DNA of 64,000 nt from Rallus limicola (lineage: Eukaryota > Chordata > Aves > Gruiformes > Rallidae), in the NCBI GenBank assembly GCA_022605955.1, contig JAKCOZ010000004.1:65656229-65720228 (forward strand), in the 5' to 3' direction. Shown here in pieces: positions 37,601 to 50,929 of the stretch (position 1 is its first letter; each line of letters begins with the position of its first letter). The notes beneath the pieces were generated by a model. The model had not been told where the DNA came from, ran no database searches, and saw only the letters and a program-made list of their open reading frames with translations. The translations under genes and the position numbers were made by a program.

Positions 37601-40600
37601 TTGAGGTTGGTTGTGCAGGGGAATGGTTGTTGTAGCAGAAGGGAAAAAATTACAATGGTATCAGCTCTAGGAATGAATTATCCCATTGATCTGGTTATTA
37701 CCTCTTCCCATTTCTTTTTGGGAAGCACAGATATTCAGAATCACTTCTTCATATGCAGAAGTAACTTTCTATGTGTTGCATAAACTTTTCTTAAATGTAT
37801 GGTATGAAAAGCTTTGCAAGTAATTTCGGGTCTATAGATTATTATCAAAACCAGCAGATAGGCTGACTTGTTCTTTAGATCTTATAGGTAACAGTAAAGA
37901 TATGGTTCCCTTCATACAGATCATTTGCTCATGTTCACTTAATCCCTTTCTCCATTTCCTTTCCCCTTCTACAGTTATCCTTCACCACATCCTCCCTTTC
38001 CTCCTAACTCTCCGCAGTTTATAATTGATTTAGAAATAGATCAAGTTTCTTATATTTAATAGCTTAAAGTACTTACTCAGGATAATCTATAGCAATTAGT
38101 ATTGAATTAATACTAAATCTTCATTGTTGCAAATCTTCAATGTAAGTTGCAACTAATTGTTTGTGCTGGTGTATTAAAAGTATATGTAGCATTAATATTA
38201 TCCAAGTATAGCTGAGCTTCTTGATATATTAGTTGGTTTTCAGAATTTTAAAAACTTTAATAGGGAACTTACTTACAAAATGTGCAGAACCTAGACTCAA
38301 GGCAGAAGAAAAAGACTTAACCAAAACTGAAATAGTCAAATAGAAATAAAAAAGAATGGATTGCATGTTAGAAATATAGAGGGATACATTGATGTAAATT
38401 AACCTATTCATGAAAGAAATCTCCATATCAGATTTGACTTGTGCACAAATAATTAGTATCTGAATTTGTTGAATCTCATTTAGAAAACAATGACCAAAAC
38501 TCCTCGAGATGCTTGGCACAGCAAGTGAGCCAAAGCTAAGCCTCACACAAAGCCTTGCAAGATCAGATCAATGGATGAGAAACAAACACAACATGAGTAT
38601 TTTGAAACACTAAATCAAAAATAGTCAGTAAAAGTTGAAAGGAGGTATGCTAACCTGGCCTTGCAATGTATTTGTACTCGGTAACACTTGGAAAAGTAAT
38701 GTAGTTTTAAAAAGTGTTTCAAATAAACCGAGACTTATTCCAAATAAAATTTACAAAATAACTGAAGAGCCATAATAAAAATGATCAATAAAAAAAAGCT
38801 TTTAAACTAATTGAAAACATTGTAACATTAAGCTTTATGACAATCATGCTCTTTTTCTTAAAGCAGCCTTACATGCAATCTGTGGCAGGGGAAATTTTGT
38901 TTTCAATCCCCTCCCACTCTGCAGTTTAATGCAGTCCAAATGTCTTCACTACCGAGAATGGAGCAAAGACAACATTTCTCTTCATAGAAATAGCTGGTGG
39001 TGCCACAGCTCATTTTTGACAAATACCTGGACCTTCTCTAATTTCATCTTCCAAGTAGTCAGGAGTTTCCATCATCTTTTTCTCCCTTGGCGTTCTCTTT
39101 TGTTAGTTTTTCAGTGTTTGAGCTGAGATGAAAATTTGCTAGAAGTTATGCCTCATATACAAATGTGTGGAAGAGACCCCGAAATGTGGACTCTCAAGAG
39201 GCCTTGAAGACATCAAGCAACCTTTGTCTCCAGAAGAAGAGAAATGTCTGTTTCTTCAGTGGAAGGCTTGGTACGCCTGGGTTCCTTTCATTGTGCAGGG
39301 TGTTGAGTTATTTTTTTCTCCCTATTTGCACGTCTGGGCTCACAGCATCCCTGTGACAATGCTGAGAATGACTGAGATTGCAGCCAGCACTCTGCATGAG
39401 ATAGAGTCCTGGAGAAGCCACTGGGATTTGAAGTGCAGGAGACAGCCCCTTCCAGAAACTGTAAGTCTGGCTCCCAAGGGCTGTCCTTTTTTCACTTTTT
39501 ATTACAGAAGCAGCCCTATCCTGAGTCCTAAGAGCTGCAGAAGGAAATTTTGCCCATACTACTGGAAGATGGCTCCAATTACCAGCCTTTAATTGAGAGG
39601 CCTAAAGATGCTGAGGTATGGTCATTGTACAGACACATGAGTATGAACTTGGAATTTGCAGATAACTTCAATGGGATGGTTCACATGCCTGAAGTTCAGT
39701 TAGTGTGTAGCTTCCTGCCGGAAGACCGGTCATAAAACTTCTGAGTACTTCAATGCCTTTGGGGGCAATGGACCACCAAGTGTTAGAGGGTACTTTCTGT
39801 GTGAAGGCATAAAAAAAGTGTTCAAAACAGCTTCATCAGTAAGACAATAAAAGTACTTGAATGTGCTGCCTATGTCAGCAGTTCCTGGCACTGTTGCTAA
39901 CGTGGCTGCAGTCCCAGTGACAACCAAATCAGTATTGATGGTAATCTTCAGAAGCAGTTACTTTATAAACCAACATCTGTCTAGTAAGATAGTACGTAAG
40001 TTTTCCCAGTCTTGATCGGGGTTGTGGGTAGGTGTTTATCACTTGTGAGTTAATTCACACAACCAAAACCATTGTTAAGTGAAACCTTTAAATCTCTTTT
40101 ACTCACCTTTTCTGGCCATAAATGGCCCCAGACCTTAGGGTTGATACCTTGAAGCTATAATTAGCTTGAAAAGTGTTAGTTATACACCTTTTTACTTCTG
40201 GGCTGGCCTTTGAAACACAAGAGAAAGGGAAATGGTCTGTAGAAGATATGTGGCTGTATTCAATAGCCCATCTGTTAGAACAGGTCCATAACAGCCCTTC
40301 TTTGGGCTGTTAATAGGCATCCTTAGTCTGAAGAGGTTGAAGGACAAATATTGAGGACATGCATTCAGCTTAAGACTGAGGTCCAGACAGTAGCACTAAA
40401 GGGCACAAAACTTTCCTCTTGGGATAGAGTGAGGTAAGAAGTCCCACACCTACTCTGTCAACCACAGGTGGGAAGTAAATTTGTGATATGCCTGTGATTG
40501 AACGTAACGGTGTTAAGAGTCTTCATTCAAAAGTCTGATTTTATTTAATTTGTTTGGTAAGAAATGAGGAAAGGCCTTGAACACCTACCAGGCTGCTTAC

Positions 40601-43600
40601 ATGTTCACATGTGTCAGGATCTGCAAAGCATCCTGTTGTCTCACATACACAAGTATGGTTTTTATATGGTCAGTGCTTTACAGGCTTGTATTTGTTAAGC
40701 AAAATAAAACTGGCTCTTACTATCTTTTTAAAGTCTTAAGACATAATGTAAAGACCCAACTCAGAGAGAAAGTCTGGGCAAAAAAGTGAAGTAAATTACA
40801 CTAATTTCTTCAGAGAGTTAAAATTTTTAACATTATTAAGAAAAAAGGCATATATTGAACAAGTTAAGAAAGAGGTTTTAGTCTCATGTTTCTTTCACAC
40901 AGGCGCCAGCACAATAGTATGAAGTCAACATATTGAGAACGTGAAGTATGGAGCAAGGCACTGAAGAACACAATGCTTTCCCCCAACAATTCTCTTTCTG
41001 AGCATGCATTACATCCAGCTTGGGTGGAAGTGGCAGTGCCAATATTAACAGAGAGTCTGGTGATTCCTGAACAGCCAAGGCAGCACAATTCAGCAAAGGA
41101 AGCATCATTTATCCCAGCGCTGGTTTTGAAATGAGGGGTAGAGGGTGTGAGTGACATCATTTTCTGTTGCATGAGATGGGGGTCCATCAGGTTGACCTAT
41201 GTGAGCAGCTCCTTGTGTGCCTTGCATTTTGCCAGCAGTTAATAGAAGCTGACATGTTCAGTTGCAACACGCACCCCTTTTGTAAAGCAAACTGTGTGCA
41301 TCTGAAAGCCAACGCAGTGTGGGGCTTGAATCTCTTGGTAGCACTTTAACAACTGCCACTGTGGGGCTGATTTTCCATCCTGCTTGCATTTGCTCTGAGT
41401 TATTTTTATAAGGGTCTTAACACGCCGAGTTCATTCTTTGTATTTTTCTATTGATTTTTCCACAGCTGATATGAAATAGAAGTATCTTTTAGGCTCTTTG
41501 TTTAACTGCATTTCCTCGTGTTTTCCACCTTAATCTTTGTAAACTTAGATCTTCCTGAGGTTAAGGCAGTATGTTTGTTATCGCTTCTTGTCATGTGATA
41601 TTTATCTAGCTGGGACTGTGATACTGCTGGTATTTCTGAAACAGCACCAGGCTCCTCTCTTATCTTTCTGCAGGTGTTGGATTTGACAGTCTCAGTGAAG
41701 TCTGGTATCCTCAGTAATTGCTTGTAGTCTTTAAAACCAGCAATATGGGATTTACCCAGAAGTTTTACCTCCTGAAATTTTACCTCCTGAAAAACTGTTT
41801 GGATTTTGTTACAGAAGGAAAATATACCCAAAAAATTAGAGGAGAAAAATAGCTCACTAATTTTTATTTTTTTTGCTGCTTGATTGGTTAAATCAACTGC
41901 ACATTTCAAATCCTAAAATGCGAAAGGAAATAATCAACAGAGCAACTTGAGACTTAAACAGGCTGTTGGTTGCCAGGTTTTTGCCAGGGAGTACGATTCA
42001 TCTGCCTCAAGTTCTGTCTTCAAATTACTATAGAAAATATAGATCATCAGATTTCATCACTTTAAAACTAGTCTGGCTCCTCAACATGACAGGTTTATGC
42101 AAGGGAAGGCATTTTAAAGCCTTCACTTTTCATTACTAGTTGCATGTCTCATAGAGTAAAGCCTTGCCTGCTTGTTTTCTGAACCTTACAGAGGAACTTC
42201 GAAGTTAATGACCCAAAGTAAAAATTAGTTACTTAAAAGTTCTGACCTATATCTAGAGGCTGAACAAAATGAAATCTTGGGGAATCTTGGAGGTGGTTGT
42301 TTAACCATGGGTGTGTTCTGCTGGATCTGAGGTTACTGTTTGTTTTGCAGCAGAGAGAGATCTATACCCAGATCCATGAGCTTCTCTGCTATATTTCTGA
42401 TGCCTGAAAAAGTTTATCTACATTGCAAACTTCATTGAAATAAGAGGGAAGAAAGAAAACCTTCAAACGGCACTACTTTGAAATAGACTGACCTTCAAGA
42501 CTTTTCAAACATCAAAGGATTTTTTATTCTGTCTGCAAGTTAGTTTTCTGAATAAATTATTATTTGATTCATCTCTCCATGATGTATTTTTAGTGTTTTG
42601 GGAGACTTTTGAAAGCAAAAGTGCTTTCCCCTCCCCACCCCCCGCCTTGGTTTGGATCATATGGTTTGGAAGCTTACAGTTCGCCCTTGCTGCCTGACAG
42701 ATTCTCACACTATTACCCTTCCAGCAATTCACCCTCTCTGGAACTTACTTCTTAGGCATTCCTCCAGTGCCCCTTGCACTTGTGGACGTCTGTATATTCT
42801 GCTGATCAAAGAGCGTTCTTCTCCATCCACTTATCAAATGGTTTATTTTTACATAATGTGCCTGTTGACACCACAGCTGCTTTTTCAAACTGGGAAGGGG
42901 AGAACTGCTGTTGAATAGAGAAGATGACGTTAAAATTGAACTGCACATTTTTACAAGTAGCTGCAGAGTGGTAGCTATGTTTTTTGGGGGATTATTGTTG
43001 TCAGTGGTGCTGTTGTCTATAGCCAAGATGACTAGCCATGTAGCAGTCTTACAGCACAAGTGAGGTGTCTCATGGATGCTGTTTTTGTAGAGCTACCCAA
43101 TTGCATTGCAGAACTTGAGGACAGTACTTTGCACTTGAATTTAATGGACATTCAGTGGAAAAAAATATGCCTTTAGTAGACAATGTGCTTGAAACTTGTA
43201 TTTACCAACATGTTCCTCCTGACAGCCACAGTCTCAAAAGCAAGCTGCAGATAGTTGTAAACAAACCTATCTGAATGAAGACTATAGATTCTTTAATAAA
43301 AACATGTGATTAAAAAAAAATTACTTTAGCTGTAACCAGATCTGATTTTCTGTATTGGCAGTAACATCTAAATACAGTTTTCTGGTATCTCTTCTATTTA
43401 AGGTATGTTAATCTTCAGGCTTTTAATCTTGAAATATTTCTTCCGTGCCCATTGTTATACTGTGAGGGATAGCAGTACGAAAAGCAAAGGCAATTTTCCG
43501 TTACCTTCTGGGATCTCTGAAGTAGGCAAAGCAGGTTTCTGTTTTTCTAAAATTCTTTCTCAAAGATGTGATGTAGACCATATACATTTCTGAACTCACT

Positions 43601-43649
43601 ATACTTCTGCCAGGGCCCAGTCCCACCCAAATTTCCATTTATTTTAAAA
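34682..43649. other. Intergenic DNA, no gene recognised
   Basis: I recognise no exon or transposon. The 141-codon frame at 39167-39592 overlaps another frame and has no familiar motif. A purine-only run lies at about 37343-37397, beginning with a G-rich part and continuing as A/G. A perfect 15-bp tandem duplication sits at 41763-41792. C-rich sequence occurs at about 42629-42646. Confidence 0.5.
41763..41792. repeat. Perfect 15-bp tandem duplication
   Basis: The unit ttttacctcctgaaa occurs twice with no spacer (41763-41777 and 41778-41792) and no mismatch, which suggests a recent slippage or duplication event. Confidence 0.9.
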
Positions 43650-43985
43650 TCACAGACTCATAAAATGCATAAGGTTGGAAGGGACCTTTAGAGGTCATCT
43701 AGTTAACCCCGCCCCGTGCAGTAAGCAGGGACATCTTCACTAGATCAGGTTGCTCAGAGGCCCATAAAGCCTGACCTTGAATATTTCCTGACCTTGACAT
43801 CTCTGGGCAACCTATTCCAGTGATCTACCACACTCATACTGAAGAATTTTTTTCCAAATACCCAGCCTAAATCTCCCCTTCTCTAGTTTAAAACTGCTAC
43901 TGTTCATCCTATTGCTACGTTCCCTCATGACCAGTTCTTCCCCAGCTTTCCTATAAGCACCTTTCAGATATTGGAAGGACACTTC
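43650..43985 (-). mobile_element. CR1 LINE 3' fragment
   Basis: The + strand begins tcacagactcataaaatgca then aaggttggaagggacc, the complement of a CR1 3' end. It continues through the complement of the conserved CR1 3' region: ctgggcaacctattccagtg, then ccttctctagtttaaaactg and the aagcacctttcagatattgg segment. On the - strand the far end reads as the CR1 ORF2 C-terminal block (tatctgaaaggtgc, corresponding to a YLKGA-type motif). About 335 bases survive and the element is 5' truncated. It is more diverged than the copies at 28.8 and 59 kb. Confidence 0.9.
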
Positions 43986-46429
43986 ATAAAATTGTAAGAT
44001 CAGACTTGTAATACAAAATGTGGCCTGTGAATTTCTTGCATTGCTCTGTTTTACTTCTGTTAGCTACAAGGCACATAGGCATAAAATAATGTCTCGGAGC
44101 TGCTTTGATCTCTACTGTCAGGAAGTAAGTATGAACCAAGGTTGTGCCATCTCCTCCCCATGAAGCATGAACACCTCTGTTGTATTTGGAGAATTTTCTG
44201 GTTTCTTCGCCTCTCTTTATAGAAATTCCTGGTGCAAGCAGAACCTTGTGTGCTAATGTAAGAATGACATTCTAAAATGTTTGTACTTTCTGCCAAATAC
44301 TATTACCTTGCAAGCAATTCTGGTTAGAAACAGGATTTTTTTTTTTTTCAGATTTATGGATATGCAACCTGAAGTAAGCAGTTGGTTGCTTATTGTTTTA
44401 ATGCACATAATAGTCTTCTTGATAGTTTTAAGTAGCTGATTTCTACATATTGTGTGCATTCCTCCCACAGTTACAGACTTTGGACACAGGGAAATACCAA
44501 TCACCAAAACGTTCCAAGTCTGTCCAAGTCCCTGCAGGTGATGAAAGCTTTTCCTACTAACCAAACTCCTCTTTGTGAGCTTGTTTATGTGCTATAGGGG
44601 ATACAATGTGTACAGAAACCAATTGTATTTTGGGAGAAACAGGCTGCAAAGTAAATAAATGTTGCTTGAAAAATGACCAGTTTTGCTACTGAAACAATTG
44701 GTACATAAAAAAGTCACAACTGTCAATCAAGTTGGTTTTTTGCTTGTTTGTTTTTTCAAAGACCCACAATATATGGTTCTGCTCTTTGAAAGCAGTACAC
44801 ATTTAGATGTTACCCTCTCTTTCACGTGAAAATCAGAATGTGCTGGTACATACTCTCAGTCAAAATACTCAAGAAATTACTCATAGCAGATAAAAATTCT
44901 ATGAGGACCTGTTGAAGCTGCTAATAAACTAAATTTTTTTCAAATGACAGTCAAGTACTGGGAGAATTATTGTTCTAAAAGTCTTGCAATTATTTTATAA
45001 ACTGCTAAGCCAAATTTACCACCCTGGAATAAACAGTAAACACCAGTACTCTGTAGAGGTACTTACCACAAAAGAGGCAAAGCGATACAATGATGTAGGA
45101 AAAAGCATCTGGAGAATGTAATTTAGGCAGAAAATAAGCAGCCTTATCTCTTATGTAATTTTATCTTATGCTCTCGCTCACTGATCTGCCTTGTGCACCT
45201 TTGATCCTGTGGTAGAGGTCTGGTACCGCCTGTGTCACCACAATCACTCCTTCAGTAGGAGGTTGCTGCCAGGCAGCAGAGGGAGCAGGTGTAGTCCTTC
45301 AGGCCCTCCTCTACTTGCAGAAGATTGCTGCTAAATCCAGTGGGACACTGCATGTGAGACTTCATGGCTCAAATGATCTAACTTAACTGCAGACATCCTT
45401 CCTGAAAGTGAGGAAGGGAAGCTTATGTCTCTTTCAATCCAGGATGAGTGGGAAGGGGAGACTTCCCTCGAATTTATCACCCATGTGGCTGGCTTCTCTG
45501 CTGCCCAGGCCTTTGGAGCGGGACAGGTGTTATTTAGCACAATATCTTTTCTGCAAAATGGGAGTGATTTCTCTGTCTCTTCACCATTTCACCTTCCCAT
45601 GCTATTGCCTCTTAGTTCACACCTGAACTTGGAAGAGATATAAAAACTGGTGAGGGTGGTGCTTCACTTCAGGCACTTCTGCCTTTGCAGGGGATCCTGT
45701 TACCCTGTGCAGTCATGCAGCTGCAGTTTCATCAACACGATGATGGCACATAATGCGAGTGATTTCCCTCGCTTGCATACTTCATATATGCATCTCCACA
45801 CTTGGATTGGTGTTTTGAGCTTCCCCCCTAAGCCACTCTGCCCGGGAGCACCTCATGGTGACGTTAGTGACCTCCCAGCTCAAGGGGAGAAAACACAGAG
45901 GTGAAGGATCCAGAACAGGTTGTCAAATGCTCCTATGGCAGAAGACAGCAGCTCATTGTCTACTCCGCTACATCAGTTTAGGACAGGGAAGAAGAAAGTA
46001 CTATTGCTGCCATTGCAAAGACTGCTGGAGATAGGCGGAATTTTAGTATGAAATTCTGATCTGGCCAAGAGGTCTAATGCCTTGACTGTCTCAGTTTCTT
46101 ACCTGTAAAATGCTAATATAACAACAAAGCAAAAAAAGTGTCAGTTCACCACTTTCAAACCCGAGCAGCTTTGTTACTGTAGACTGTTTATCTGGCCTTG
46201 ACTCCTGATAAAATTCAAGGTGACAAACTTGCAGCATATATTCTGAAACCTGAGGCAGTCAGCACTCCAGTTTTCCATCTGACTAGCACGGTGCCTGAAC
46301 TTTCCTATGTTCATGTGTTGTTTTGTTACTCAATCAATCACTTTTCCTCCCTGCAGAGTGTAACCTACTCAAATAACTGTGATTATACATTCATAATTGC
46401 AGAGTCAAAATAAAAGCCCAGAGCATATG
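43986..46429. other. Intergenic DNA, no feature recognised
   Basis: Non-coding sequence, slightly GC-richer at 45200-45900, where several short frames overlap in different registers. None has a recognisable product. Confidence 0.5.
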
Positions 46430-46760
46430 GAAATGATCAGAATATGGTGTAATAGCAGCAATGCCATTTACTGTATATAATCAATTTAGCACACCAATAA
46501 ATGCATACATATATAAACCTCTGACAAGCACACTATTCTTTTCTATAAAACTTTTCATTTAAATTCTGGTGCCATTGTTTTGGAATAAATTTTCTTGTCA
46601 CAAAGATACGGCTTTTTATTTGATTCAGTCTTATTGCATCATTAAAATATTGGTATCTTTTATGTTTTCCAAACATTTGTGGACACACCATTAACCAACA
46701 TAAAACACAATGCAGTATACAAATGCCTGTTTTATGACTGCTGTCAGACTATATATTCTC
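46430..46760. promoter_or_regulatory. Candidate conserved non-coding element
   Basis: A transposon-free AT-rich block with clustered factor-like words: ataatcaattta, aataaatgcatac (POU-like ATGCAT), ccattgttttgg (SOX-like CATTGT) and cattaaccaaca. The low repeat content and mixed, non-monotonous motifs resemble deeply conserved enhancers near developmental genes. I cannot test conservation from one sequence, so function is inference only. Confidence 0.2.
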
Positions 46761-49700
46761 TAATGGCCTAACATTATCAGCAATCTAAGCCTAAATTATC
46801 ACAACTAAAAGTCTATGAAATACAAGGCACATATATAATCTTCAGGAGTCAATGTATTGAAACATTAGAATTAAAGGTTCAGGCAATCAATTCAGCCAAA
46901 AATGCAGTTTTGCAGAGGAATTTTTCATTCAAGCAGTGAAAAGGAAAAGGAAGGAAGCAGCAAGTTATTATCGAAAAGATCACCCATACCCAAAGAAGAT
47001 ATAGTTTCTCTGGACATTTATGTACTGTCAGCAGAAGGAAGGGGAAAAAAAAAAAAAAGGTGAGCTAGAAAAAGAGAAAAGGGATTTGATAAAGGTGTGG
47101 TGTTTATATCTTTACCACTTTGACTGTAGATGCATTTTGCACAATGAAATTGTGCCATTACCTGTTCGTAAGATTGATTTGTGTTGTTCCCTGACACTTT
47201 ATTTGGCCTGAGAATTTTACTGTGTGCCTATAGGAGCAGAAGAATTTAAGACAAGGATGATAAATTGCTAACAGCATATGGCTCTTTCCAAGTTGTGTGA
47301 AAATACTCTCTGTGCTGCTAATTGGAGCTGGAGAATGCAGCTAATGAAAGTATATCAGGGACACTAGATTTAGATAGTGATAAAGTCAAAGGTGTTTTGT
47401 GTATGGCATGGTCGGCATGGTCAGTGGTGAACATACACAAGGAATGAATTTACCTTTTGCGTGACGACCGTTTAAAAGTTTCTTTTTTAATCTCCTGTGT
47501 AAACCCTAGAAACGAGTCTTTTCTTTGGGTTGTCTTTTCGTCTAAAGGTGATGACAGGATCGATTTCATTGGCTTAGAATGACAATATTAATCACAAGGG
47601 TCTGTCTAGATACATAATGGCAATATGTATTGGAGAAGCGTCTTGGCAGAATGCGCTTCTTATTATGAATCCCCCATTTTATTGTTGTCTTTGACAGCAA
47701 CAGTTTAAAGGATAAAGGGAGTTCTAAGATCTCGGCACCACAGACAGACAATGTCGAGTAAAGAGAAGCAGGGAGGAAGAAAAGCAAACAAGTTTGAAAG
47801 AAAGTGGCCAGACTCTCAAATGCATTCCTAATGAAACAGCAAAGGAATTGTGATTTAGTGAGATTCTAAAGTATGCCATTTACTCTCCATCAAAAGTTTT
47901 GTGGGGTTTTTTAACTTTCCTTTCTAAACTAAAAAGGTAGAAGGCACACAAAAGTCTGCTACCTAAGATGGTTTTGAAATATGAAGGTTCTGTGTTTAGT
48001 TTACTTTTTGGATTAGATGTGTCAGTTCCAACAACCCCAACTAACCTATGCTCCTGCCTATCCACTGTGCATCTTGTCCTTCTTGCAGAGATTATACCTC
48101 ATCTATTAAGCTCTTTTTTATATTTTTGTCCCCTCTGCTTCCACAGATTTTCTCCAAACACTTTGCCACTTTTGAAGCTCTACATTCTTTGTCATCTGTT
48201 TATTGTCCTCTAATGAAAGTATTGGAGTTGTCTGTGGAATATTAATTAAATCTTCTTTACCACTTTACCCTTGGAAATAAATGGAAACTTTTTCCATTGA
48301 CTCAAGGAAAAATAAGTGGCATGGACCTGATTTATCTTATTCACATTGTAATTTGCTAGACATCCTTTTTTTTTGCCTGCTTCCATTCTTAGGACTGTAT
48401 GGCAGTAATCAGAATTTAAGAAGTATTTGGTCTCTATATATTTATCTTTTCCTGATTAATCCAATTAATAAAAATTAATAAGTATTATTAAGTTTACTGT
48501 TCTATACCTTCTTTCTGAACTCTCGGGTCTTTGCAGTGATATACAAAACTGTGTTATGCTTCATTCTGTTCCCATCCTTTCTGTGGATATTACTTGGAAA
48601 TTATAATAAGATTTATTGTAAAATGGGAGTGGTGTTTTGTTCATGAATAGCAGCACAGTCCTGCTGAAATCTCTGGAGATGCACTGGTTTTAGCTGGCCT
48701 TAAAAATTTATAGTAACTTAGAAAGCTGAGTGCAGGATGATCCATCATGGTCTAATAGACTAATTCTTTACCAGTTGTACCAAAAATGAAAGCATAGCTG
48801 ATCCACTTATGTAGGGAAACTACAGGCACAGCATTCAATATCCTCCTAGACTAGACACTTACAGACTGCATTTATGTAAACTCTTGAATTTGTTGGCTAA
48901 TGCCTTTTTGAGTAAGGACTGCTTACTCAAGAAAGGGTTGGCTCAAGCCCTGCCTCGATATCCTCCACTTTAAGCAGGCAATTATCTCACTCTCCTGAGC
49001 AGATTACAAATTATGCAAAAATATAAACAAGGTTGAAAGGGCAAGAGGAAAAATAGAGGTAATGTATGAAGTATGCATCATGCTCTTAGAATTCTTAAAA
49101 GCAACATGACTTACGATTTGGATGCAGCATAGTATTATTGTGAAGATGAATACAAGATCCCTTGCTAGCTTGAATATACTCATCTGAAACTTTAAAAATA
49201 GAAATATAAAATAGATGGGGAAGAGACAGAAGCTACATGCTAACTTGGGAAACTGTTTTCATTACTTGAAAACAACCCCACGAATATACAAATGGAAAAG
49301 TTGATAGATAAGGAAAAAAATCTTTTCTGTTCCATTTCCCACATCTTCACAAGCTTCTCATTGTGCTAGTTCTTCAAGGGCTGTGATATATTCAGGGCAA
49401 AGCTGAATTTTAGGAAAGTAGCAATACTAACAAACAAAAATTGAAGGTTTTAAAGTGTGGCATTGCAAAAGCATCTTTGGATATCTCCTGATGAATAATA
49501 ATGTGTTCTTGTAAATATTGCTGAAGAAAAGACGTGTCTCTCAATAATGAATTAACTTCTCAAATTGGATACAAAGATGGAAAAAACTCTGAGAAAAATG
49601 AAATTAAACATAGTATTGATGGCTGCCCAGAGAAAATTAGGCTTGTGAAAAGCTGGTGATGAGCTTAGCAAAAAATCTGTGGCAACTATATTTAGGTCTA

Positions 49701-50906
49701 ATCATGAGGCAGATATAAGTGTCATACCCCTCCCACCTCCCTTCCCTGAAGTCAGGTAATGATAGATTTGAGAAGAGAGAATTGTCCATTTGTTCAATTT
49801 ATGAATCCTTTACATTTAACATAAACAGTCTTTGATAACTCATCTTGCAATAGCAGAAACTTGCCACAGTAATTCCACAGGAAGGGAAAAGTCTTGTAGT
49901 GTTGGCCTCATATGCTCTGAGTTAAGGATACTGTTCATAAACGTTTAGGACAAAATATTTTAAAATTTCTCCTGGACCTTTTTTTGCAATATTGTTGCAT
50001 GCATAAGATTGCCTGCGTCACATTGCACTCATAAAGTCTTAGAACACAGATCTACATCTTGTGCTTGTACCCTTTTTAAACTAGAGTCTTTGGAAAAAAG
50101 TTGCTTATATTCAGGTGTAGGAAAGTCAGTTCAAATACAGTGTAGGGCAATTTATCTTTTCAGTGTGAACAGTTTTCCTTGATTAAGTTTGGCTGTTTCT
50201 GGGTGAAATGATCTCTAATGCAGGAAAAAATACAAATAGTTCAATAATGTAGTGGAATGCTACTTTAATTGTATCCATGTTATTGTATTGCCTATGTAAA
50301 AATTGAGCATCACTTTAGTTGTTTGATACACAAAGTTAGATACACTACTTGTTCTGTATACCTGATCCTCTCAGTTCTACACTACCATTTCTGTTCCTGT
50401 TTTTGTCATCACACAAAAAAACCCCACAACAGTTCAAAAGACCATTGAACAAATTTCTTCCTCTTGCCTGAAATTATTTTTGTGAACACTCTCTAAAACA
50501 GAATTTCTTTTGAGACATGTGCCTATGGAGGCACAAAATTTAAAACAAAACCAGTACAAGTAGTTTGAATAAATATTCTGTAAGAGGTTTTTTATGTTTC
50601 TTACCCACCTCTAGGATTTTTAAGTGCTATAGCTGGAGAATGGTTCCTGGTTTGACCCTCAGCCCGCTGTTCTGAAACAAAATATTAAAATGGAGAAGTT
50701 GTTCAGACTTACTGTTTCTGGAAGACTTTGTAAGCAATAAAACTACTATAGCTCTGTTGCATAGAAAGAAGGATGTGGGTAAGAGTGTCTCTGTTTTGCA
50801 GATGTGTTTCATTTGGGCTTCTCTACCATTGGTTACAAGAGTTTTTGAGAGACATGGAATATTAGAACAATTAGATCATTAGCTACCATAAGGAGTTTGG
50901 TTTCTT
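46761..50906. other. Intergenic DNA, no gene recognised
   Basis: No exon or transposon was identified. The block 47225-47420 contains homeodomain-like TAAT cores around a pair of gctaat words (tgctaattggagc and gcagctaatgaaag) and may be regulatory. A 9-bp direct repeat (ggcatggtc twice) lies at about 47405-47422, and a poly-A run at about 47044-47058. Confidence 0.45.
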
Positions 50907-50929
50907 CCCCCTTACCCCCACCCCCACCC
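50907..50929 (-). other. Predicted G-quadruplex motif on the minus strand
   Basis: The + strand has four C runs (5, 5, 5 and 3 bases) separated by tta, a and a. The - strand therefore reads GGG-T-GGGGG-T-GGGGG-TAA-GGGGG, which meets the strict G3+N1-7 quadruplex pattern with very short loops. Such short loops are favourable for folding. No gene lies close by. Confidence 0.75.

Noticed and set aside
39167..39592. 141-codon frame with an overlapping frame in another register
   Set aside because: No familiar motif. Length is compatible with chance over a 64-kb window.
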